A DNA stretch of 64,000 nucleotides from JAPHTQ01 sp050288165 (GTDB taxonomy: Bacteria > Pseudomonadota > Gammaproteobacteria > Thiohalomonadales > Thiohalomonadaceae): positions 1-64,000 of the forward strand of contig JBNKDG010000008.1 of the NCBI GenBank assembly GCA_050288165.1, given 5' to 3'. This document shows positions 7,749-14,151 of the stretch, in pieces (the stretch's first letter is position 1; each line of letters begins with the position of its first letter). The position numbers and the translations under genes were made by a program. The notes beneath the pieces were generated by a model. That model was not told the DNA's origin. It saw only the letters and a list, made by a program, of their open reading frames with translations, and searched no databases.

Positions 7749-10106
7749 TCAGTGGCATGGGCGACGCCTTCTGCGCCAGACGAGCGGAAACAGCCCCCAC
7801 AATAGGACAAGGCCGAAGGCGCCACCGCCTCCGCTGCTATTCCCACCGCCAGATGGTGCCGCATTGACGGTAATGGTCAGTGTGCCGATGGCTGTCTGGC
7901 CGCCGTCCGATACGGTGTACTCCGCCGTGTCGGTGCCAGAGAAATTGGCGGGCGGGGTGTAGGTGTAACTGCCGTCGCTATTGATAACGATGCTGCCTCC
8001 CTGGGTGGTGGCGAAGGTGCCTGCTACTGCGCTCAGGGTATCGCCGTTGATGTCAGTGTCGTTGGCTAACAGGCTGACAACACTGTTGAATACGGTGTTT
8101 TCCGTCGCGGTCGCGCTGTCATCCACTGCGACAGGGATGCCCGGATCGATGTTTTCGAAGAAGAAGATTTTGCCGCTGGCATCGCCACTGAAGAGATCAA
8201 GGTCGACATCACCATCAATATCGACCAAGGCGGGGGTTGATCTGAAGCTGGTCGCAAATCCATCCAGTGGGTTGATCACGGTGACACCGTCGGCGGCAAC
8301 AAAGGCGGGTGCCAAAGCAGTGCCGTTGTTCCGGTAGAATTTTATTGTGCTGTTGCCACTGCCGACAAAGGCATCGAGATCGCCATCGAAATCGATGTCG
8401 GCGAAGGTTGGAGCGGCGTAGGAGCCAACATTGAACCCTGCCAAAGGATTGCCCGCCGCATCGGCGGTAAAGGCGGGCGCAGCAGCCGTGCCGGTATTGC
8501 GGTAGAACTTCACACTACCATTGTATTCCCCGACAAAGGCATCAAGATCGCCATCGCCATCAATATCGGCGAAGGTTGGGGCGGCGTAGTAGCCGACATC
8601 GAATCCGGCCAGCGGATTGCCGGCCGCATCGGCTGCAAAGGCGGGCGCGGCAGCCGTGCCGGTGTTGCGGTAAAACTTCACCGTACCGTTGTATTCTCCG
8701 ACAAAGGCATCAAGATCGCCATCGCCATCAATGTCGGCAAAGGCAGGCGCTGACTCTGTACCAACATCGAACCCGGCCAAAGGATTGCCCGCCGCATCGG
8801 CGGCAAACACGGGCGCGGCAGCCATTCCATTGTTACGATAGAACTTCACCGTGCCGTATGTATTCCCGACAAAGAGATCGAGATCGCCGTCGTTATCGAT
8901 GTCGGCGAAGTTGGGACTGGAATACCAACTGGCATCAACCTCCGCTGTTGCTCCGTTTTTTCCGGAAACGAAAGCAGGGGCTGCGGCAGTGCCGTCGTTG
9001 CGGAAGAACTCCACCGCGCCATTGTTGTTGCCCACAAAGGCGTCGAAATCGCCATCGTTGTCGATATCGACAAAGGTGGGCGCGGCCTTGTTGCAATACG
9101 CTGCGGCAAGCGGATTGCCAGCCGCATCGGCGACAAATCGTGGCGCTGTCGGGGTGCCACCATCTTCCATGGAGTAATTGCGGTAGAACTTCACAGTATC
9201 GCCATTACCGACAAAGGCATCGAAATCGCCGTCGTTGTCGATATCTACAAACGTGGGGTTGGCCCCGTTCGTCCAGGGAAAATTAATCAACGCCAGCGGG
9301 TTGATCACGGTGACACCATCGGCGGCAACGAAGCTGGGCACAGCGGCTGTACCGTTATTCTGGAAAAACTGCACCGTGCCACCTACCTCTCCGCCAAATA
9401 GATCAAGATCGCCATCTCCATCGATATCAACCAGGGTGGGATTGGCTGCGAAGCCGATACTTATCCTGAAGGCTGCCATCGGGTTGATCACGGTGACGCC
9501 ATCGGCGGCGACAAAGAGCGGAGCCGCGGCCGTGCCGTTATTCTGGTAGAATTTTACGGAGCCGCCGACCTCACCGACAAAGGCATCGAGATCGCCGTCG
9601 TTGTCGATATCGGCAAAAGCGGGAGCGGCGCTGCCTCCGACATCGAATCCCGCCAGTGGATTGCCTGCCACATCGGCGGCAAAGGCGGGTGCGGCAGCCG
9701 TGCCGTTGTTGCGGAAGAATTTTACAGTGCCGTCGTCGGCGCCAACGAAGGCATCGAGATCGCCGTCGTTATCGATATCGGCAAAAGCCGGACGGGCACT
9801 GTAACCGGCTTTAAACCCTTCCAGCATCACATGCTCGAACGTTGCCGCTGCCTGTGCGCTGCCCGGCACGGCAAGGGCGCCGAAGCCCCACAGGGCCAGC
9901 ACCATGAGCGCGCTATGCAGGATTTTTTCTGGCGAGCGTGTTGTGCTTTTCGGCATGTGTTTGCGCAGCGCCTTCAGCAGATGCCTGCGGCGTTGGCGCA
10001 GTTGCGTAGCTTGTGCGCTTCCGCTTTTGATCTGTTGTTGCACTGCCGCTCCGCAGAGGGCGCCAAGTTGGCGGCGTGTTTCACGCTGTTGCTTGATTGA
10101 AATCAT
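7749..10106 (-). CDS. Secreted FG-GAP/VCBS repeat surface protein with GlyGly-CTERM-like anchor
   Basis: A 785-residue export substrate. An unusually long basic leader (~60 residues) precedes a hydrophobic signal core ending ...VPGSAQA (~residue 86). Ten FG-GAP-type repeats follow, each with a calcium-loop core such as DIDNDGDLDAFVG and a shared VKFYRNNGTAAAP tail. A cadherin/VCBS-like domain with SLLANDTD and SDGSYTYTPPANFSG comes next. The C-terminus has a Gly-rich stretch, a hydrophobic helix and RRRRR, as in GlyGly-CTERM substrates of rhombosortase. The ATG at 10104-10106 is chosen for its AGGAGA site; the longer frame would overlap the upstream gene. It is 14 nt after the TIGR03032 gene, so likely one operon. 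Ligand unknown; adhesion or matrix binding is inferred. Confidence 0.88.
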   Translation of the reverse strand: MISIKQQRETRRQLGALCGAAVQQQIKSGSAQATQLRQRRRHLLKALRKHMPKSTTRSPEKILHSALMVLALWGFGALAVPGSAQAAATFEHVMLEGFKAGYSARPAFADIDNDGDLDAFVGADDGTVKFFRNNGTAAAPAFAADVAGNPLAGFDVGGSAAPAFADIDNDGDLDAFVGEVGGSVKFYQNNGTAAAPLFVAADGVTVINPMAAFRISIGFAANPTLVDIDGDGDLDLFGGEVGGTVQFFQNNGTAAVPSFVAADGVTVINPLALINFPWTNGANPTFVDIDNDGDFDAFVGNGDTVKFYRNYSMEDGGTPTAPRFVADAAGNPLAAAYCNKAAPTFVDIDNDGDFDAFVGNNNGAVEFFRNDGTAAAPAFVSGKNGATAEVDASWYSSPNFADIDNDGDLDLFVGNTYGTVKFYRNNGMAAAPVFAADAAGNPLAGFDVGTESAPAFADIDGDGDLDAFVGEYNGTVKFYRNTGTAAAPAFAADAAGNPLAGFDVGYYAAPTFADIDGDGDLDAFVGEYNGSVKFYRNTGTAAAPAFTADAAGNPLAGFNVGSYAAPTFADIDFDGDLDAFVGSGNSTIKFYRNNGTALAPAFVAADGVTVINPLDGFATSFRSTPALVDIDGDVDLDLFSGDASGKIFFFENIDPGIPVAVDDSATATENTVFNSVVSLLANDTDINGDTLSAVAGTFATTQGGSIVINSDGSYTYTPPANFSGTDTAEYTVSDGGQTAIGTLTITVNAAPSGGGNSSGGGGAFGLVLLWGLFPLVWRRRRRPCH

Positions 10107-10120
10107 GGTTTTCTCCTGCA

Positions 10121-11245
10121 CTATTGTTGTGGCGTAACCGCCGCAGCGGTCGGTTTGCTTTCTGACCAGTAGGTGTTGTTCGGTGTGGTAATCCCCATGC
10201 GCCATGCGCCGTCCATTACTCCGGCCATGCCGGGACGTTTAAGTCCGGGCAGAATGGCGATGTCGTAGATCTCGTCGCAGCTACGGTGGAATTTCAGGCT
10301 GCTCATGGCAGCGCCGGTGGGCAGGTGGATCATCTCGAAGCCCGCCTGGTAGTCCTGCCGTTTGGCGTATTCGGAATCGCTGAAGGTGTGGCTTTTGCGG
10401 ATCTTGGAGAGGCAGACGAAAAGGTAGTCGCCGATTTTGTCCATGCCGCGCACGTAGCCGTCGAATTTCCTGATCACGTCGTATTTGCCGCTGTTCACAT
10501 CCACCTTCGCCAGTTCACCGGTAGCAGAGAGCAACACATAGAGCTGGCCGTCGAAGATGCGTGGGGTGTGGGGCATCGGCAGACCTTCGGCAACGATTTC
10601 GTTGCTCTCTACATCCATGATGATCCCGGCTTCGTATTTCTTCTCCCGCCAGTCGTCCTTGTTATTAGTCGCACCGAAGGCGGTGACATATTTTGGCTTG
10701 CCGTTTTGCATTGCCATGCCGTTGAGGTGGCAGCGGTCTTCGGCAGTGAGTTCGGTGATAAAGGGCGGTTGCCAGATCGGCTCGAAGCTGTGCTCGCCGT
10801 TGATTTTGCAGAGGCAGGAAAACAGCGTATTCACGCCAATCAGATCATCGCCCTGCCAGGCAATGTCGTGCATGTGCACCGTGCCGCTGAAGTAGTGGCG
10901 GTGCGGTACGTAGAGCGTGTCGTAGGTTTCCGGCTGGCGCGGGTAGGCGGGGCCGAGGCGTGGGTCATGTTTCAGTACCCAGGTGTCGCTATGGCAGGCG
11001 ACGGCGAGGGTGTTATCGCGCACGGTCAGGCCCATGGGCTGTTCCATGTTGCGCGGCAGCAGTTTGATCGATTTGCCATCCGAAGAGATGAACAGCAGCT
11101 TGTCCGCCTGGTAGGTGGAGAGCACTAGCGAGGCATTCAACTGACTCAGCAGTTCCGGAAACTCCGGTGACACCGTGTAGGCGAAGGGGGGCAGCGCGGC
11201 GGCGGCCTGGCTTTCTGTGTTCTGTATGCGGGCGACTGTGTTCAT
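10121..11245 (-). CDS. TIGR03032 family protein, predicted beta-propeller, function unknown
   Basis: The 374-residue protein matches the TIGR03032 family as I know it: LVLSTYQADKLLFIS near the N-terminus, then PMGLTV, HMHDIAW, CHLNGMAM, PHTPRIFDG and the C-terminal SCDEIYDIAILPGLKRPG. Blade-like repeats of hydrophobic and Gly-Asp turns suggest a propeller. There is no signal peptide or membrane segment, so it is probably cytoplasmic. Family members often sit beside large repeat or surface proteins, as here with the FG-GAP gene 14 nt downstream. The promoter at 11324-11379 carries a four-box operator. Biochemical role unknown. Confidence 0.82.
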   Translation of the reverse strand: MNTVARIQNTESQAAAALPPFAYTVSPEFPELLSQLNASLVLSTYQADKLLFISSDGKSIKLLPRNMEQPMGLTVRDNTLAVACHSDTWVLKHDPRLGPAYPRQPETYDTLYVPHRHYFSGTVHMHDIAWQGDDLIGVNTLFSCLCKINGEHSFEPIWQPPFITELTAEDRCHLNGMAMQNGKPKYVTAFGATNNKDDWREKKYEAGIIMDVESNEIVAEGLPMPHTPRIFDGQLYVLLSATGELAKVDVNSGKYDVIRKFDGYVRGMDKIGDYLFVCLSKIRKSHTFSDSEYAKRQDYQAGFEMIHLPTGAAMSSLKFHRSCDEIYDIAILPGLKRPGMAGVMDGAWRMGITTPNNTYWSESKPTAAAVTPQQ

Positions 11246-11323
11246 ACTTTTTTCCCCTTTGTGTGGCGTTGCTGTTCAGGATGGTTTGCAGGTTTTCCGG
11301 GCACCCTGTTCCGATGCGCCACA

Positions 11324-11379
11324 ATCTTATTCAACGGGCGTTTGATTAACGTTTGATAGGCGTTTGATTTGTGTTTGAT
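11324..11379 (-). promoter_or_regulatory. Promoter with four-box, 11-bp-period operator upstream of the TIGR03032/FG-GAP operon
   Basis: On the minus strand four TCAAAC boxes (plus-strand TTTGAT at 11341, 11352, 11363 and 11374) repeat at exactly 11 bp. The last box is followed by 10 nt and a -10-like TAAGAT (11324-11329). An 11-bp direct repeat is the geometry of PhoB/OmpR-family binding sites, and the array occupies the -35 region. Its first part, AAATCAAACACAAATC, is identical to the second operator at 11753-11808. Confidence 0.75.
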
Positions 11380-11393
11380 TTCGGGACGCCCTT

Positions 11394-11723
11394 TTAAGGC
11401 GCTTCCCGGTTGCCGGGCAAACGCACCCGGCAACCCATGCCGTTGACGGTTTCAAACAGCTGGTTGTGCAGTTTGTTTCGCAGTCGGTGGTAGAGACCGC
11501 GTCGGGTGCTATCCGCGACAACCTTGCCGCGCCATACCTGACTAACAATCGTTTCGTAGGGGACGACCGTTCCTTCGTATTGCAGGCAAAGGTCGAACAG
11601 GTTGAGTTCGCTGCTGGTGAGGTCGATGGGAGTGCTGTTGAAGAATAGGCTGCGTGTTTCGTATTTGTACGCGAATCCCAGTCCCAGTGGCGTGCAGCCC
11701 GGTGGCATGTTGATGGTGTTCAC
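11394..11723 (-). CDS. Receiver-less winged-helix DNA-binding protein (OmpR-type output domain only)
   Basis: A 109-residue protein made only of a Trans_reg_C-like winged helix: LDLTSSELNLFDLCL-type first helices, a recognition-helix region STRRGLYHRLRNKL (~residues 71-84) and a C-terminal hairpin GMGCRVRLPG. It is a clear paralogue of the C-terminal domain of the response regulator at 11835-12521, sharing LTSSEL, FDLCL, DSTRRGLYHRLR and GCR. There is no receiver domain, so phosphorylation cannot control it directly. GTG start with GAGGGGG upstream. Its own promoter has the same four-box operator as the TIGR03032 gene, suggesting control by itself or by the full regulator. Confidence 0.82.
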   Translation of the reverse strand: MNTINMPPGCTPLGLGFAYKYETRSLFFNSTPIDLTSSELNLFDLCLQYEGTVVPYETIVSQVWRGKVVADSTRRGLYHRLRNKLHNQLFETVNGMGCRVRLPGNREAP

Positions 11724-11752
11724 GGTTCCCCCTCGCCTGACATATGGCGTGA

Positions 11753-11808
11753 ATGCTAATCGGGGGATGTTTGAACGACGTTTGAAGCGCGTTCGATTTG
11801 TGTTTGAT
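11753..11808 (-). promoter_or_regulatory. Promoter with four-box, 11-bp-period operator upstream of the winged-helix gene
   Basis: Plus-strand TTTGAA, TTTGAA, TTCGAT and TTTGAT at 11770, 11781, 11792 and 11803 form a direct repeat with exact 11-bp spacing. On the minus strand the last TCAAAC is followed by 10 nt and TAGCAT (11753-11758), the same layout as at 11324-11379. It lies ~47 nt upstream of the GTG start of the receiver-less regulator. Confidence 0.75.
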
Positions 11809-11834
11809 TTAACGGGGGGACGGGACGCTACGAT

Positions 11835-12521
11835 CTATTTCTTTTCAGCTAATTGAATTCGGCAGCCGATGCCGATGACCGTTTCGAAGAAGTTGTTGTT
11901 GAGTTTGGTGCGTAGCCGGTGATACAGCCCGCGGCGGGTGCTGTCCGAGACGACTTTACCGTCCCATACCTGCTCATCAATAACGCTGTAGGGCACGATG
12001 GTTCCCTTGCGTCGCAGACAGAGGTCAAACAGTTTCAGTTCGCTGGAGGTGAGGTCGACCGGTTCGCCATTGCAGAACAGGTTTTGTGTTTCGTAGTTGT
12101 AGCTGTAGCCCAGCCCCAGTGATTGGGTCTCGGATTGTTGAGCGATACCACTTTCCTTGCCGAGCAGCCCTTTGACCACACCGACAATGGACTCCACATG
12201 GCTCACGCTGATCGGCTTGATGATATAACCCAACGGTTGCGCTTCCATCGCCCTGCTGATGGTAGCGCTGTCGTTGTGAGAGGTGATGAATACCGATGGG
12301 ATGTTGTGGGTGCGGCGCAGTTCGATGGCGGCATCAACGCCGTTCACCTCGCCCTGAAGCTCCACATCCATAATGACGAAATCGACGCTATTCTCTCGTG
12401 CAAATTCCAGTACGGCCGCGCCAGTATCGAATGAGCCAGCGACCTGGCAGCCATGCTTCCCCAGGGTTTCCTGCAGGAAGCTGGCGGTCATCGGCTCGTC
12501 TTCTACGATGACGACATTCAT
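11835..12521 (-). CDS. Response regulator, REC plus OmpR-type winged helix
   Basis: A 228-residue two-component regulator. The receiver begins VVIVEDEP, has its predicted phospho-acceptor in VIMDVELQGEVNG (D ~52), the T/S position in VFITSH and the lysine in YIIKPIS. A linker leads to a C-terminal winged helix (~residues 135-225) with LTSSELKLFDLCL and STRRGLYHRLRTKL. It is 13 nt downstream of thiG on the same strand, so it may be read from the thiS-thiG transcript. Likely targets are the two four-box operators nearby. The hybrid kinase at 5025-7541 is the only kinase in this part of the window, so pairing is plausible but unproven. Confidence 0.93.
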   Translation of the reverse strand: MNVVIVEDEPMTASFLQETLGKHGCQVAGSFDTGAAVLEFARENSVDFVIMDVELQGEVNGVDAAIELRRTHNIPSVFITSHNDSATISRAMEAQPLGYIIKPISVSHVESIVGVVKGLLGKESGIAQQSETQSLGLGYSYNYETQNLFCNGEPVDLTSSELKLFDLCLRRKGTIVPYSVIDEQVWDGKVVSDSTRRGLYHRLRTKLNNNFFETVIGIGCRIQLAEKK

Positions 12522-12534
12522 GCCATGGAGTCGA

Positions 12535-13323
12535 TTAGAAAAATGTCCCGTCTATGGGGCTGGATGCGGAGGCGTAACGCTTACGCGGAATACGGCCCGC
12601 TTTGAATGCTTCACGTCCCGCCTCGACCGCTTTCTTCATTGCCGAGGCCATCAGCACCGGATCTTTCGCCCCGGCGATGGCGGTGTTCATCAACACACCA
12701 TCGACACCCAGCTCCATCGCAAACGATGCGTCACTGGCAGTACCGACGCCTGCGTCGACCAGGATCGGTACGTTGGCGTTTTCGACGATGGTGAGGATGT
12801 TGTAGGGATTCTGCACGCCAAGGCCGGAACCGATCGGTGCGGCCAGCGGCATCACCGCGCAGCAGCCGATCTCTTCCAGACGTTTGGCCAGGATCGGATC
12901 GTCGGAGGTGTAGACCATTACGTCAAAGCCATCCTTAACCAGAATCTCGGCGGCTTGCAGGGTGGCGCTGACGTCGGGATAAAGTGTTTTTTCGTCGCCC
13001 AGCACTTCCAGCTTGACCAGTTTGTGGCCGTCGAGCAGTTCGCGCGCCAGACGGCAGGTGCGCACGGCGTCATCAGCGGTGTAGCAACCGGCGGTGTTCG
13101 GCAGGATGGTGTACTTGTTCGGCGGCAGTACGTCGAGCAGGTTGGGTTCGCCCGGGTTCTGGCCGATGTTGGAGCGGCGGATCGCCACGGTGACGATCTC
13201 GGCGCCAGCGGCCTCGGTCGCCAGGCGGGTCTCTTCCAGATCCTTGTATTTACCGGTGCCGGTAAGAAGACGGGAGTGGTATTCCACTCCGGCGATGATC
13301 AGCGGGTCGTTGTTCTGGGCCAT
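12535..13323 (-). CDS. thiG: Thiazole synthase
   Basis: Condenses deoxyxylulose phosphate, dehydroglycine and ThiS-thiocarboxylate to the thiamine thiazole phosphate. The 262 residues include SRLLTGTGKYKD, the catalytic lysine in KLVKLEVLGDEKTLYPD (~residues 96-112), DDPILAKRLEE, and phosphate-binding VDAGVGTASDA and DGVLMNTAIA. Length and motifs are typical. It follows thiS on the same strand, the usual pairing. The response-regulator gene starts 13 nt beyond its stop, an unusual operon partner. Confidence 0.97.
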   Translation of the reverse strand: MAQNNDPLIIAGVEYHSRLLTGTGKYKDLEETRLATEAAGAEIVTVAIRRSNIGQNPGEPNLLDVLPPNKYTILPNTAGCYTADDAVRTCRLARELLDGHKLVKLEVLGDEKTLYPDVSATLQAAEILVKDGFDVMVYTSDDPILAKRLEEIGCCAVMPLAAPIGSGLGVQNPYNILTIVENANVPILVDAGVGTASDASFAMELGVDGVLMNTAIAGAKDPVLMASAMKKAVEAGREAFKAGRIPRKRYASASSPIDGTFF

Positions 13324-13414
13324 ATTCTGTACCTGTTTGTTGTGGCGATGCGGGCCACAAAAGAGAGCGAAGCGGGATTATAGCGTGTCGTAATGGAGGA
13401 GATGAAACCGCGTT

Positions 13415-13615
13415 TCAACCCCCACCGATAGCGTGGACAATCTCCACCTTGTCGCCGGGTTGAAGTTGTACCTCGGCGTAGGTGGAACGCGGTACGATCT
13501 CCAGGTTGATCTCCATGGCGATACGCTTGCCGCCGAGTTCGAGCTCGTCGACCAGTTGCGCCGCAGTGCAGTTGTCGGGCACTTCGCGTGCCTCACCGTT
13601 GAGTAGAATTTGCAT
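13415..13615 (-). CDS. thiS: Sulfur-carrier protein ThiS
   Basis: A 66-residue ubiquitin-like sulfur carrier that delivers sulfur as a C-terminal thiocarboxylate to thiazole synthase. It begins MQILLNGE, has the beta-grasp pattern and GDKVEIVHAIGGG at the C-terminus, with the Gly-Gly needed for adenylation. The ATG at 13613-13615 gives the family length; an upstream in-frame TTG would add 12 residues with no support. thiG follows after about 90 nt on the same strand. Confidence 0.93.
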   Translation of the reverse strand: MQILLNGEAREVPDNCTAAQLVDELELGGKRIAMEINLEIVPRSTYAEVQLQPGDKVEIVHAIGGG

Positions 13616-13666
13616 GGAGGTGAGCCTAACTGTCACTACCGTAAGCGTCAATCGCCAGTGTCGTGA

Positions 13667-13695
13667 TTGTGGAGTATTTCCTGCTGGGCTAGAAT
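13667..13695 (+). promoter_or_regulatory. Probable sigma-70 promoter of tRNA-Gly
   Basis: A -10-like TAGAAT at 13690-13695 lies 12 nt before the tRNA, with a weak -35 (TTGTGG at 13667-13672) at 17-bp spacing. The -10 is a good match and the -35 matches only TTG. Confidence 0.45.
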
Positions 13696-13707
13696 TCCCG
13701 TTCCTTT

Positions 13708-13781
13708 GCGGGTGTAGTTCAATGGTAGAACTTCAGCTTCCCAAGCTGACTACGTGGGTTCGATTCCCATCACCCGCTCCA
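13708..13781 (+). tRNA. tRNA-Gly (anticodon CCC)
   Basis: A full cloverleaf is readable: acceptor GCGGGTG/CACCCGC, D arm GTTCAATGGTAGAAC, anticodon stem TCAGC/GCTGA with loop TTCCCAA (anticodon CCC), T arm GTGGG-TTCGATT-CCCAT, discriminator T and an encoded CCA. Length is 74 nt. A duplicated piece of its 3' end lies 27 nt downstream. Confidence 0.96.
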
Positions 13782-13808
13782 TTTACTTTCCGGGTTTCAG
13801 ACAGAGTG

Positions 13809-13912
13809 CTACGTGGGTTGATGCGCGCCGTCCATGGCGCGCACCCTCCGGGCGCACTGCGTGCGTCCCATTTTGCTCCAGGCAAAATGGTCGATTCCCA
13901 TCACCCGCTCCA
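13809..13912 (+). pseudogene. Duplicated 3' end of tRNA-Gly, interrupted by a 71-bp insertion
   Basis: Positions 13809-13819 (CTACGTGGGTT) and 13891-13912 (TCGATTCCCATCACCCGCTC plus CA) together reproduce the last ~32 nt of the tRNA-Gly just upstream, including the acceptor 3' strand and CCA. They are split inside the T loop by the hairpin element at 13820-13890. There is no 5' half, so it cannot make a tRNA. A repeated tRNA 3' end is the usual trace of integration at a tRNA attachment site, but no integrase is present here. Confidence 0.85.
13820..13890. repeat. 71-bp REP-like double-hairpin element inserted in the tRNA remnant
   Basis: The insertion contains GCGCGC-CGTCCATG-GCGCGC, a GC-rich middle, and the perfect hairpin CCATTTTG-CTCCAGG-CAAAATGG. 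Two consecutive stem-loops in a short non-coding unit resemble REP/BIME elements. I see no second copy in this window. Confidence 0.7.
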
Positions 13913-13940
13913 CTTATTCCCTGATATAAGACAAAAAGCT

Positions 13941-14084
13941 TCCACCACGAAGGACACGAAGAGCACGAAGGTTTATAAGTCAGCTGTTTTGTGGTGCTTT
14001 GGGGAGTTAACTATCGGTCCTCGTATATCCGTATCTCTGCTGTGAGATTCCTTCATCTTCGTGCCCTTCGTGTGCTTCGTGGTA
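13941..14084. repeat. Inverted CACGAAG-type repeat, copy 1
   Basis: The left arm 13941-13970 starts TCCACCACGAAGGACACGAA and contains three degenerate CACGAAG units. The right arm 14057-14084 is the near-inverse (CTTCGTG, CTTCGTG, CTTCGTGG). About 85 bp separate them. The same unit recurs at 30449-30524. Both copies lie between convergent genes. Nothing coding is seen in 13913-14107. Confidence 0.85.
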
Positions 14085-14107
14085 GATTCTTTAAATCTAA
14101 TAAAACA

Positions 14108-14129
14108 AAACCCGCCGTGAGGCGGGTTT
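14108..14129 (-). terminator. Rho-independent terminator of the ODP-like gene
   Basis: AAACCCGCC-GTGA-GGCGGGTTT forms a perfect 9-bp stem with a 4-nt loop, beginning ~22 nt after the stop of the minus-strand gene 14152-14949 and followed on that strand by TTGTTTTATT. It may also stop plus-strand reading from tRNA-Gly. Confidence 0.85.
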
Positions 14130-14151
14130 ATTGTTGGACGCTACCCTGAGC

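Noticed and set aside
7749..10106. Repeated DNA blocks inside the FG-GAP gene as a mobile or satellite array
   Set aside because: The periodicity follows the protein repeat in frame with synonymous drift, so it is a coding repeat.
12373..13383. 336-codon plus-strand frame opposite thiG
   Set aside because: Antisense shadow of thiG and the response-regulator N-terminus; no recognisable motifs.
13482..14045. Plus-strand frame of 187 codons spanning tRNA-Gly and its remnant
   Set aside because: It runs antisense to thiS, through a tRNA and through inverted repeats, with no plausible protein pattern.
1..14100. The left 14 kb as an integrated genomic island
   Set aside because: Repeats, a tRNA remnant and an orphan lysis pair are suggestive, but trmB, thiS and thiG are core genes here and no integrase or transposase is present.
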